Positions 50,289 to 62,627 of a stretch of 64,000 nucleotides of DNA are shown in pieces; positions within the stretch are counted from its first letter, which is position 1, and the number at the start of each line of letters is the position of its first letter. Origin of the DNA: Entonaema liquescens. Lineage: Eukaryota; Ascomycota; Sordariomycetes; Xylariales; Xylariaceae. The translations under genes and the position numbers were made by a program. The stretch is from assembly GCA_902805475.1 (NCBI GenBank), contig CADCSX010000009.1:1984001-2048000 (forward strand), in the 5' to 3' direction. The notes under the pieces are model-generated. The model was not told the DNA's origin. It saw nothing but the letters and a program-made list of their open reading frames with translations, and did not search any database.

Positions 50289-53200
50289 ATTTATTTTATT
50301 TTCTTTTCGTAATCAATTAATTATAAATTTAATATTTATTTCACGTTTTACTTATTTTTCTAATTATAAATTAATTTAATTATTTTTTACTAATATCCTC
50401 ATTATTTTATTAAAAAATACTTTAATTATTACGTTTACGAAATTGCAAATACCATATATCCATTAAATATTATTTATTTCTTAGTTTTTATATAATTATT
50501 TCAATATTATTAAGTTAATTATTAACCTTTTTTCGTTCGTACTACCCATTTACATTAAACATTAATATAAAAAAAAAAGTTAATGTATAAAATTAATAAA
50601 ATATAAAAAAGTAATAAATGTTTTAAAATAATATTAATTATATAATAAATTATATATTTTATATTAAATCTTTAAACCATTTTATAAATTTTATTAATAA
50701 ACATGTTATAAATAATTTATTTACATTTAATAAATAATTAATAAATAATATTACTTATAATTCGAATTTTATTATTTTAAAAAGTAAGTTTTTTATTATT
50801 TAAGATAATAACGTAATTAATTTATAAATTTAAATCTTTATTATTTATAAATAATTTATTAATAAAAATATATAAACGTAAATTTTAAAGGTTTAAATTA
50901 ATATAATAAAACTTTTATTTTTAATTATTTATTTATTATTAAATTTTAACGTTAAAAATTTTAACTTTTTTTAATCCCGGTTTTATATATTATACTATTA
51001 TTATATAATCGAACATAATTTCAAGTTAATAAATCAACAAAATATATGCTTTTTAAAACTTTTTATTTTATAAATCGTTTAATTATATCCGGGGATTTTA
51101 AATTTAATAATTTAAATTTTTTAACTTAACTTTTTTATATAATAAAAATCTTATGGTTTTCTTTATAAATTATAATACGTAAATTATTAAAATTTTCAAT
51201 TCTTTCGTTTAATACTTTTTAAAAGCGTGTTTTGATTTTTACTTTAATTAATATTTTATTTTTTATAATAAAAAATTTTATAATATTAATATTAAAAATA
51301 TTATCTATTTAAAAATCGGTAATTCCAAATAAATTTATAATTGTTATTATTAAATAAAAATTAAATATTAATAATTTTATATGTAATTTTTCTTAATTAT
51401 ATTTTAAATAAATTTCGAATTAATATATGTTAAATTTAATAAAATTATATAATAATTTATTAATATATAATAACATCCTTTTAAAATATTTATATTTTAA
51501 TTCAATTAATACTTATATATAAATTATCTTTAATATAAACGTTTTAAATTAAATATAAATTATAATAATATTTTTTATTATAATTTTTATTTTTTTTTAA
51601 CGGAATATAAAAGTTAAAATTAAGATAAATCATTAACTAACTCTTTAAATAATAAATGCATAAATCATAATCAATTCTTTATTAAAATTACTATAACTTT
51701 AAACCATTAATTATAATTTTTTATAAAAAACAAAAATATTTTTACCCTTAATTTCGCAAATTATTTATAATTTAAAAATTATTACGTTTTTATACATTTT
51801 TAAATCATATATTATTAATTTTAAAATACCTTTTTCGAATAAAACGTTTAATTTTTTTATATTTAAAATTTTATATAATTTTTTTAATATAATTATTTTT
51901 CCGTTTTCTTAAAATTATATTATTAAAATAAAATTATCTCATTCTTTAATAGTAATAAATAACGTAATAATATAAGAAAAATCATTAATAAATATAAAAT
52001 TTTCTTTAAAAATAATTTAATAATCATTAAAATTAAAAATGAATTTAAATAATTTAATTTTAAATTCTTTAATTAACATTAATTTTTCTTTAAACTAAAT
52101 ATAAAATTTAATATAAAAACTTTAGAATGTAAATATATTATTAAATATGTTTAAAACAATAATAATATTTTTATTAATAATTAAAATAATTTTATATAAT
52201 TTTTTTTATTCGTTTTTTTCTTAATAAACAAGTATTTTATTATTAATAAAAAAAATATTAAAAAAATCTTTTTAATATTAAAACCGTTATAAATATTTAA
52301 AATGTTACGGATTAAACGTTGTAATTTAATTTTTTTAACTTTTATTATTATTTTTTAAATTACTTACGTTTTTTACGTTTACAAAAAAATAAATAATAAA
52401 TCTATATTAATTTTTAAATAAGCGCTAAAAATTAAAAAGGTTAAAATAAAATTATTTAAATTAGTAATATTATTTATTACTTTAATAATTATTTAAAATT
52501 ATAATATATTTAAAATAAAATTTTAAAATTTGGTTATTATAATTTTATACGTTTAATAAATAAAACTATAATATTTTTCGATTTTATTGATTAATTAATA
52601 CGTTTTAATTAGTATTTAATAATAAGTGATTTTAATTATATAAGTTTTATTTTTAAACTTAATGTTATTAAAATTGGTTTTAATATTATATATAATAATA
52701 TTTAAAAGTTCGAAATAAATATTAATTTAATATTATTTTAATATTTCTTATATTTCTTTAATTAATAAATTTTTTATAAAACGTATTATTTGAAAATTAA
52801 TAATTACGTTAATTATATATAAAATTAATTATTTATTAAAATATATAATATTAATGATTATTTTATAATTAAAATTTATATCGAAGTTTTTTAAATTAAA
52901 TTTAAATTTTTATAAAATTTTATTTTTAATTTAATAATAATAATAAAATTTATTAATTTTTTTAAAGTTATTAATATTAATGTTATATTTTAATTTATTT
53001 AATAAATTATAAAATTTATTAATTAATAAATAATTAAAATAAATGTACAAATGTTGCAATTTGTTTTTTATAAAATAAATAACGTTTTTAAAATAAAATT
53101 ATAAATGTTTTTATTTTTTAATAATATTAATTATTATTTTATCTTTATATATTAATTAATTAATGACATTATTAAAATATATACCTAATTAATTTATATT

Positions 53201-56032
53201 TTTTAAGGAAAATAAAAATAAAATATTTAATTTTATAACGTAAAAATTTATTTTACCAAATGGAATATTAATTATAATTATTTTTAAAAATTCAATTAAT
53301 TATTTATTATTAAATTTAATATTTACTTTTCCCGCGCGAAATTTATTTATCTTTAATTATTAATTCGGATATTTTTTAATAAAAGTGAAACATTAATTTT
53401 TTTCGATTATAAACACGTATATTATACTTATATTAAATATAATATTTTAAAAAATATTTTTCATATATTAATCTAAAATAAAAATAGTATTAAACTTTTT
53501 ATTTTTAAATAAATTTAAAGTAATAATATGGTATTAAAATGTTTAATTAAATAAAAATGCTATTATTAAAAATAAGTTATTTTTATTATTTAAATTTAAA
53601 AATGAATTAATAATATTTTCATTTTAATTAAATTTTAAATTAAAATTATTAATTTTTTCGAAATTTGTTAAGAAAATTACATAATTTTTTTTTAAATAAA
53701 TCTCACTTGACTTTTTATACTTTTTTAACTTTTTTACGTTTATATTTTAAATATTTTATTAATTAATATTTTTCTTTTTTACAAATTTAATAATAATATT
53801 TTTATTTTTTTATTTATTTAAAATTGTATTTATTTTTTTTATTATTATAATAATATTTTTGGTTAATGTAATTAATATAGTTATTATTATTATTATTATT
53901 ATATTTATTAATAAGAAATTATTATATACTTTTTATAATTTTATATATTTTAATTAATATTCGAAATTTATTTATTAAATTTTTAAATTACGTGGATAAT
54001 ATAAAAAAAACGTATTAAAGTTAAAGTATAATTTAACATACTTAATATATTACAATAATAAATTATTATTTACTTTAAAAATCATGATTTAAAGTTTTTT
54101 AATATAATAAAAACTTATTAAAAAGTAATTATAATATTTTTATATTATTTTTTTTTTAATTTTATTTTTTTATTTTAACATTAAAAAATGTTATTAATAT
54201 TTAATTATAATAATACTAAACCTTATTTTATTTAATATTAAAATAATGTTTTATAATAAAATATATATTTATAAAACATTAATGTTAAAATATATTATAA
54301 AAAAAATAAATAATTGTTTTTTTAATTAAAATAATGAAAAATATAATATAAAATTATATTTATTAAATTTTTATTATATAATATATATTTAAAAAAAACT
54401 TAAATTTATTTTCGAAAATATTATATAATTTTTTTATATAATTATTTTTAATATTTTAAATTTTTTTAAAATATTTATAATAATAAAAAGGTATATTTCA
54501 TTAATAACGTATACCGAAAGAATTTTATAATAAATTTAAGTTTATTAATTATTAATAAATATAAAAGTTTATTTTTAAAAACTTGTTATTTATATAAATA
54601 ATGGAGTTATTTGGAAAAAAAAATTATAGTTTTTTGTTAACGGGTTTTTTTTATTTATTTTAACGTTTAAAAGAAACGTTAAAATTATATATAAGTTACC
54701 CGGTAATAATTTAAAAAGTTTAAAAATATTTTTTATAATAAATAAAGTAATTTACTTTTATATTAAGTTAGTTTTTTATTTAAGGTTATATTTTAAGATA
54801 TTATTTATTTATTTTAAATAAAATATAAGTAATTTTTATAAAACGGTAAAAGGAAAAAGTGGGAAAAAAAAGTTAAATGTCGTTTAAAAATTACTTTAAG
54901 TTTTTTATTAAAGTTAAGTTATTAAATATTAATAATTTAATATTTTTTATAAGTTAAAAATAAAATATTTTATAAAAAAATAAAGTGATAAAATGCGTGA
55001 CGAAAAAAAGGGTTATATCGAAGAAAAAAGAAATAGTATTAATTATAAAATAAGTAAAACGAATTAAATATGAAAAAAAAATTTTTAATAAAAATAGTGT
55101 TAAAAAAAAAAATTTACTTTATATATATAATTTTACGAACAAGTATTTGCAAATTAAAAAATATTAATTATTAATATATTAATATTCGAAAATATATAAA
55201 TTTTTATGCGTTAAAATAAACGGGTTTTTTTTTAATATTATAGATTAAAATTTTTTATATTAACGTATTAAGTTATTTCCGTTATATTTTTTTTAATTTA
55301 TTAAAATTTTAAATCGATAAATTATTTATTTATATAAAATTAATAAAAGATTTTACATAATTAATATTATATTAATTTATATAAATATTTTATTACATTA
55401 ATGTAATTTTTAATGTCGATTATAATATTTTCGGTATAATTATAAAATTTATTATTACGAATTTTTAAAATTGTTTTTTATATTTATTTAATATTTTTTT
55501 AAATATTTGAGCGTATAAAACGTTTTTATCGGTAATTTCGAAATTTATTAAAATAAGAAATGTTTAAGTATTTTTTTATTAAAACATTATTTTTATAAAA
55601 TTTATAATTTTTTATTTTATTATTATATAATTAAAATATTAAATAAAAATTATCGTTATTTAATTAAAAAAGTAATTTAATAGTTTTTACAATTTATTTA
55701 TATTTTTTTATTTAATTAAATTATTATTTATAATTTAAGTTTATATTTACGTAAAGTTTTTTAATTACGATATTATAAAAAGAATTAATATTATAAATAA
55801 TAAAAGTATTAATAATAATAATAAATTTAAATTATTATATATAAATATAAATTTAAATAAATTATAAAATAAAATAAAACGGTAATTTATTATAAATAAT
55901 TTAATTGTTTTAATAAAAGATATTATATTAATATTACGTATATTATTACGATAAAATTTTTTAAATTATTATAATAATAATTTTTTTAATTTTGTTAATT
56001 TATATTATTATAAATCTAATAATATTAATTAA

Positions 56033-56245
56033 TATTAATAAATATATATGTAAAAAAAATAATAGTAAAGTAATAATAAATAAATAAATAAATTAAAATT
56101 AATATATTAATAATATTTAAAAAAAAAATTATTTATTATTAAAAAACGGGAAAAACGTGTTTTTTATATAATTTAAAATATATAAGTATTTTTTTATATT
56201 AAGTACGTATTACGTAATAATATGTACAATTGTTATTTAATTATT
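56033..56245. repeat. LTR-like direct repeat, right copy
   Basis: Same orientation as the left copy. This copy keeps G (for example TATTAAGTACGTATTACGTA) and has lost C outside CpG, so the two copies differ by opposite transitions. Confidence 0.7.
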
Positions 56246-56400
56246 ATTATAATTAAAATTTGTTTAAAATTTTTAATTTATAATTAAAGTTTATTTAAAA
56301 TTTTTAACTTATAATTAAAATTTATTTAAAATTTTTATATTATAATTAAAATTTATTTAAAATTTTTAATTTATAATTAAAACTTTTTATAATTATATTA
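56246..56400. repeat. 31-bp minisatellite, right part
   Basis: About five copies of the same 31-bp unit as at 49,982-50,076 (AATTAAAATTTATTTAAAAT and 11 more bases). Lies directly after the right LTR-like copy. Confidence 0.75.
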
Positions 56401-56760
56401 TTATAATTAAAATTTTTTTAAAAATTAATTATTAATTATTAATTTTTTATATATTTATTAAATATATTTAAATATATAATAAAAAAATAAAAATTTAAAT
56501 ATATAAAAATATTTTTTAATAAATTATATAATATAAAAATAAATTAAATTAAATATATAAATAAATAAATAAATGTTAAAATATAAATAATTATAATAAA
56601 TTAATAAAATATAAAAAATTATAATAAATTAATACGTAAATATATATTATAATAAAAATATAATATAATTATATAATTATATAAATTATAAAATATTATT
56701 ATAAAAAAAATATATTTAAATTATATAAAGTTCTTAGCAAAATCGTATATATAAGGTAAA

Positions 56761-56852
56761 TCTCGGTTAAATCCCGAATTTTACCCGTTTTTTTAATCAA
56801 TGTACAGTACCCCTTTAAAAGTGCTACGTCGAACTTGTGTAGACAGCACTAA
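56761..56852 (-). repeat. Right terminal inverted repeat
   Basis: Complement begins TTAGTGCTGTCTACACAAGT and matches the left copy over about 92 bp, with transitions such as GGGGGTGCTG to GGGGTACTG. It holds the junction with normal-composition DNA; TA follows at 56,853. Confidence 0.85.
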
Positions 56853-58250
56853 TAGCTGTAATCTTGAAAGATATAGGACTTGAAATCATTAGAAACAGTC
56901 AAAGTTAATACAACCGATTCTTAATCTAAGTTGGGCTATAATACTTGTTGCCTAAAATTATACTCATTATTCATATGAATATTCACATGCTTCATTCTGT
57001 CTGCTTTAAAGTAGCTTATTTACTCGGACTTATCTAATGCATTCGCATTTATAGAACCCGCATACATCCTCCAGTTTAATACATATCACGGCATGCTTCT
57101 AAAATTATAACTTGAAACTACCTATGTAATTTCTACTTTCGACAGACGCTTCCACCCGAATAAGTATGATCTTAACCCAAAGGCAGCAACTTTCGACATG
57201 ATGCTCTGAACAAAATTGCTTCTCCAAGTTATTAAGCTCAAAGAACACTTTGGTATACGAACCAGCAAATCAGCGTTGCAGGCACATTCTATACCGAGCG
57301 TAGAGACAAGATTATTGATATTCTAACCAATACGACTGCATAACACTGTCTGGGTAGTGGAGCATTGACGAGTAAGTAGCCATGACATTGCCTACTATGT
57401 CCCATTACCAGTCGGCCCGGCAGCATACTACGTAGTTGTAGAGTGGCATCGTCTGCACGCTACGACGGCTAGGGCCGGTCACGAGCTTTATGGTTACCCT
57501 AGATAATTCATTCACCGCTCGGTCTCGGATGGCGATAATGCAGATCAATGTATATTGAAGAGGTAGGTACTTATAAACTATCACTTGTCGAATATTCCTA
57601 CCATCTACGTCTTACGGAGGGGACTTTGCTATGGGTATCCCTGATTTGAAATGCGTCTAGATCTATTTTTAGTAGTTGAGAACCATTGGCCGACTACTCT
57701 CAGCCGCCTTGACCTATCTTTATTGCATGAATTTCCATCTGGCGTACACGAAGAGCGCATATTACTTGTTAGAAAAGGTAAATATCGATACAGCGGCCCA
57801 GTATATTTTGGACTTATTATAGAACTCGATGTCCTCTAAGTATATCGATAATCATTCCATCAAGGTCTTATTCTTCGAATTGCTTGACTCCTAGTCATTC
57901 GCTATATACCTAAGATCTTGATATCCACCTACTAGATCTAGTTAAGGAACCCCTGACGCCTTTAATGCTACGTCGTCCAATAAAAGATTAGGTAGTATGC
58001 ATCTCACTGCATAAGAAGACGCCAAGGGAGCAGCCTAGTTGTTTGGATACTGGAGGTTACATCACAGGAACGATGTCTCATTGTTTCGATCTACTGAGGA
58101 ACCGGATGTGGTCAATGATCTACTTAAGATTCTCATTCCCCTACCATTCTCATTGAGTATGCGAGTCGTTAGACTACTTGTTGATCCTTTTCCAGCGACA
58201 AGTCTGATATCTATGTGATAGATAATTGCCTAGGCACTCAGATAGTCAGG
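56853..58250. other. Intergenic, promoter of the GH30 gene
   Basis: Normal composition returns at once after the TIR. An ORF at 57651-57839 has no support. A TAGGTA-type motif lies near 57,561. No gene or RNA recognised. Confidence 0.5.
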
Positions 58251-59767
58251 ATGTTGTTCGGGACTTTTGCTTTCCTAGCTGGGCAGGCTCTCGCCTCTCC
58301 TTCACATCTATCTACTAGGGCTGACCAGGCATCACCTCAGGCATACGCTTCCTCTTCAGACCTCAAATACAAGCTGAGCGCTGTTGACGCTCCCGTATCT
58401 GGTAAAGGTAATCCTGGGGATGCGTCAACATGGAGTTTGAACATCGATGATACAGAAGCCGGGTACAAACAAAAGGTCAATGGCTTCGGAGGCTCTGTAA
58501 CGGACGCGACTGTCACCGTCATCGGCGCGCTCTCCGACGATAAGCGTTCTCAACTCTTAAGAGAGTTGGTGACATCAGAGGGAGCCAACTTCGCCTTGCT
58601 ACGCCATACCATTGCCGCATCAGATTTATCGGGGCCGCCCGCGTACACATACGATGACAGCAACGGCAATGCAGACCCGAATCTTGGGAACTTCAACCTT
58701 GGAGACAGGGGAACGGCGATGGCGAAACTACTGAGCGAAATAAAAACTATCCGCTCCGATATGACTATCTTTGGAAGCCCATGGAGCGCTCCAGGTTGGA
58801 TGAAGCTTAATAGGGTAACAATGATTCTCCAAGCTGAGATAGAAAATAGATTTTCGCTTACAGGTCTTTATAGGTTCTTACCGGGAATGCAGACAACAAT
58901 TGGCTTGATTCACAATACTATAGCCAGTATGCTCAGTACTTTGTGAAATACCTCCAAGCATACGCAGGGCTGGGTGCTACAGTAGATGCGATCACCATTC
59001 AGAACGAACCCCTAAACAATCAAGGAGGTGGTCATGTAACAATGTATCAAACCGCCGACGAAGCTGCCAAAGTGACGCACGATTATATCGGGCCAGCTCT
59101 ACGCGCGGCCAATCTGAACACGCAGATCTGGGCATATGATCACAATACGGACACTCCTAGCTACCCACAAACCGTGATTGACGGAGCCGGCGAGTATGTC
59201 CAAGCGGCAGCGTGGCACTGCTACGCGGGTAATTTAGACTGGACCGTCCTCAGTGATTTCCATAACGCAAACCCTAGCAAGTCTCAATATATGACGGAGT
59301 GTTGGACCTCGCCCCAGACATCCTGGTACCAATCTTCCAAGAACACCGTCGGTCCGCTACAGAACTGGGCCGAGGGGTCGCTGATGTGGACGTTGGGCAC
59401 GTGGACCGAGGCTGCTGATGGTACCTTTGGACCATACATCGAGGGAGGATGTGGTACGTGTCGCGGCTTATTCGTCGTGGACCAGAATGCGGGCACGTAC
59501 GAATTTACCGTTGACTATTACATGTTAGCGCAGTATTCCAAGTTTATCCCCAAGGGCGCGACCATCCTAAGCGGCTCTGGTAGCTACAGTTACGATGGGT
59601 ATTTGGGTGTGCAGTCGGTTGCTTCGAAGAATCCGGACGGGACGCGCACTGTTGTCATCGAGAACACGTTCCCTAATGATGTTTATGTTACGTTGAACAC
59701 TACCGGCGGCGAGACATGGAGCGGCAATCTCCTGGCGAATAGTGTTACGACTTGGATCTTGCCATGA
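58251..59767 (+). CDS. Secreted GH30 endo-beta-1,6-glucanase-type glycosidase
   Basis: Two exons, 58251-58814 and 58874-59767, give 485 aa. The 59-nt intron joins WMKLNR to VLTGNADNNWLDSQYYSQYA, restoring the family sequence; reading through gives a stop instead. The start at 58251 gives a signal peptide (MLFGTFAFLAGQALAS). The GH30 core shows NGFGGSVTDATV, NFALLRHTIAASDLS, FGSPWSAPGWMK, TIQNEPLN with the acid/base Glu near 233, and QYMTECWTSP with the nucleophile Glu near 330. The beta-sandwich end is TGGETWSGNLLANSVTTWIL. Fungal GH30 enzymes of this size cleave beta-1,6-glucan of fungal walls, as in wall remodelling or mycoparasitism. An upstream GTG in the same frame is not the start. Confidence 0.93.
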
Positions 59768-60654
59768 GCGATGTGTGCGGATGAATAAAGACTCTTTTCT
59801 TGTATATTGGCATCGAACCCCAAAGAACAGAACTATCCCTATCTATAGCCTTAGGATAATGTTGAATATAGGTCTTTTATGAACATACCCCAGATATTGT
59901 CGTCTAAATAAGCTTTGGAATGGCATCGCCAAGCGATTCTAGGGGTTTTATTTACGTAGCAGTATTCCGAAGAAAGCAAATGCCGTATTATCATCCATAT
60001 AACCTATCACTTATATTCTGTAGGGCTCTTCATGGGTACGGTATTTCATTCGGCCAATCAAGTCATCCTAGTTTATCACCAGGTAGGAAGTTGAACAAAT
60101 TACTTACTACATCGTATTAACCGGATCGACAGATATACGTTTTGCCCCCACGCGACTATTCCGAAAAGCTTACAATCCACGTAGCAAGCTTTATATGTGA
60201 TCTGAGAGCTTTCATTAGAGAATTCATATTGTAAAACTAGGGTATTTATTTGGTCCTCGCTTAGTCTTCTTGTTTGTCCTTTTCATGTGCGCAGCTCATC
60301 TCTAAAGAGCCCCCTCAACAAACGATAATACCAATATGGGACAACTAACCCAGCAAGATCATAATTGTTACCAGGTTACATACTGTGAAATACGTATAAA
60401 TACAAGCCGTCCCAATGATGAGCCCCAGTCCCCTTCGCGTTTACCCTGGCAATTTAACCTATGCTTTAGATATAGAATATTTCTATACAAGTGGAATACG
60501 TGGAATGGTCATCAGCGGACCGAAATAGACAATATTCAAGACAACTATTATGCTTTAAAGTTGACAAGGTTGAAGTAGGAAATTGGTGCCGAGTATTTAA
60601 ACTGAAACTGTACCAGAACTCGATTCCTCTGGCGAATGATGGTACTAGTTCACC
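59768..60654. other. Intergenic between convergent genes
   Basis: Small ORFs at 59920-60120 and 60336-60578 lack protein character. Nothing else recognised. Confidence 0.55.
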
Positions 60655-62627
60655 TTAAGATTCCATCTTGGTGTACTTGCGACCCTCCTCAAGTCTAACA
60701 GCGCCGCGGGTGCTACGACGGAAGGGTGCCGTAACAGGCCAAGTAACCACCTTTAACAGCAACAAGATAAGTCCGACAAAATACAAGAATATGCTGAATA
60801 TGCCGAGAAGGGTGATGGGGACCACAGCTAGCAAGAAGTTGCCTACACATACACAGGTCAGTAAAAATTGGATATAAGTACACTGGATTATAGCAAGGGT
60901 GTCTTACCAAACATGCCATGGCGGCGCGAGATTGTCTGCCAGAGCTCGCCGCCGAGAACGTGAGCAGCACCGTCCCAAGAATACGGACCCTTAAGTCGGA
61001 ATTTGGAGTTGAGCTGAGCGCCTGCCGCCCAGATGATCGGGATGCGGTACCACAGGTTAGTCTGGTACTTGGAAGCAGACCACCCAGCTCGGACAGCGTC
61101 CCAGAGGGATGGAGCGGAACCTATATCAAGCGCCAGCTGGTAGGCATAGGTCTCGTGGTCGACGCCGTAGTTGATGCGTGCATTCTGGTTGGATCGGAGA
61201 CGGAAGTGGTGGTCATCCTCGTCGCGCAGATTAGCTGTACGCTCAGGGGCCACGAGGTTCAAAAGCCATAATTGGGCCTGCAACTCGGCAAGCGGGGGGA
61301 TAGCACCGTATCCCGGACGTACGAAGCCAATGAAGCCGACAGTCGGGTCTTCACGGCTCCAAATAGATCGCACATCTATGCTACTGGGTGTCGGGTAACG
61401 CTCTCTGCTCTGGTCTTGGAAGAACGGAAACTCCTGACGGTACCCGGTGGCAAAGACTAGGACATCGGGTTTGGTTGGTCCAATGTCCTGCATCCGGGAG
61501 TACTCGGGGCGTCCGTTGTTCTTAAAGTGGATCGTGCCTGAGGCGTCAACGTGTGTCGGCCATGGCGCCAGCTCGATTGTGCGGTCTCCCTCGTTCTTGT
61601 CGACGGGTGCTTGGAGAATAGAGCGACGCACGCGCTCGATGACACCGGGGTTAGTTGGGCGATAGGGGGCGCTGATATAAGGCAGGGCCTTAGGCGCACC
61701 CTTGTTAAAGAAGAGCTTGGAGACGTGGTACCGCTCCTTGGAGATGCCTCCGACCCATTGATCGATACCCGCTACCGTACCAGAGACGAGCCAGTTCGTA
61801 GCCTTGACGCCCCAGTCATAGACGTTCCATGTGAAGAGAGTGTCTCGGATTAGGGGGTGCAAGTACATCGAGTCGAATAGGGGCGCCTGCCAGCTAACAT
61901 CGACAGGGAGCTCTTTAAGCTCGGGGTCGGCCTTACGCCCAAAAATGGGAAACCATACAGGGTTAGGAATGACCTTAGGAGCTCCAAGGAAACCGTCTCT
62001 GTGGGTGAGAACCACGCGCTTCGTTGGCGAGGTCACGGCAAGGTGTGCAATGTCGATACCAGTCTCACCAGAGCCGAGGATGACTACGGTCTTATCACGG
62101 CCAAACTCTTCGCGCTTCTTAAACTCAGACGAGTGCTTGACAACGGGGATGTTCTCGATACCGGGAAGGTTAGGGATATTAGGGACCACGTGCAAACCGG
62201 TGCAGACGGCAACAGCATCGCATTCGTATGTAAGAACTTCCGCGTTAGCATCATTCGCCTTGCGGTAGTGAATAACATGGCCGCCTCCGGGGCGCCGCTT
62301 GACAGCTACAACCTTGGCCGAGAGGTTGATCTCGGGCCAGAGGTTGAAGGAGTCACAGTAATCGTTGAGATATTGTACAAACCTCTCGGCTGAGAGGAAG
62401 TCGGGGTCGTTTTCATGGGCCCTGAAGTCAGAGAAGGACGTGAGGAACTTAGAAGAGACTAGCTCGGCGTCCTCGTATGCACGCTGCGCGAAGGTCCCGC
62501 CAACCGCAGACTCGGATTCGAACAGGACGGCCTCGATAGGCTTGCCGGGGAAGAAGTGATGAGCTGTCTTGAGATACTTCAGCGTCACCAGGCCTGCGGG
62601 GCCAGCACCAATAACTGCTACACGCAT
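60655..62627 (-). CDS. Flavin-containing monooxygenase with C-terminal membrane anchor
   Basis: Minus-strand gene with exons 60908-62627 and 60655-60842 and a 65-nt intron, giving 635 aa. Start ATG 62627 gives MRVAVIGAGPAG, the FAD-binding Rossmann motif at 7-12. The NADPH motif is VVILGSGETG (185-190). The segment PDVLVFATGYRQEFPFF is the ATG-type motif shared by FMOs and related N-hydroxylating enzymes. Exon 2 encodes NFLLAVVPITLLGIFSIFLY, then FVGLILLLLKVVTW, hydrophobic helices that would anchor the enzyme, and ends GAVRLEEGRKYTKMES. Typical FMOs oxygenate N or S atoms of small substrates; the substrate here is unknown. Upstream in-frame TTG near 62,699 is not a start. A TATA box lies 119 bp upstream. 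Confidence 0.9.

Larger units (their letters stand above)
50077..56245. mobile_element. LTR-like retroelement nested in the AT island
   Basis: A 212-bp block at 50,077-50,288 recurs in the same orientation at 56,033-56,245, framing about 5.7 kb. This is the structure of an LTR retrotransposon of about 6.2 kb. It interrupts a 31-bp minisatellite, whose copies end at the left edge and resume at the right. A possible 6-bp duplication ATTATA flanks it (50,071-50,076 and 56,246-56,251), though chance is likely in such AT-rich DNA. No reading frame survives, so I cannot say Copia or Gypsy, nor the direction. Confidence 0.65.
40648..56852. mobile_element. 16.2-kb RIP-degraded TIR-bounded transposon or nested transposon island
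   Basis: The interior is almost pure A+T. Ends are imperfect inverted repeats of about 92 bp, both starting TTAGTGCTGT, and each is bordered by TA (46-47 on the left of 40,648; 56,853-56,854 on the right), consistent with TA target-site duplication as used by Tc1/mariner-type elements. Composition changes sharply at the ends. The differences between the two TIRs are nearly all C/T or G/A transitions. No intact ORF survives; the longest, 45285-45515 (-), is an artefact of A/T sequence. The size far exceeds a normal mariner, so nested insertions are likely: at least one LTR-like retroelement lies inside. Less AT-rich patches with remaining CpG occur at 45,530-46,120 and 46,980-47,200. The transposase type cannot be decided. 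Confidence 0.8.

Noticed and set aside
40648..56852. Centromere core
   Set aside because: AT-rich RIP islands can be centromeric, but this one is short and bounded precisely by inverted repeats and TA, which indicates transposition. CENP-A mapping would decide.
40648..56852. Starship-type giant element
   Set aside because: No tyrosine-recombinase captain ORF near either edge, no cargo genes, and long TIRs with TA flanks do not fit.
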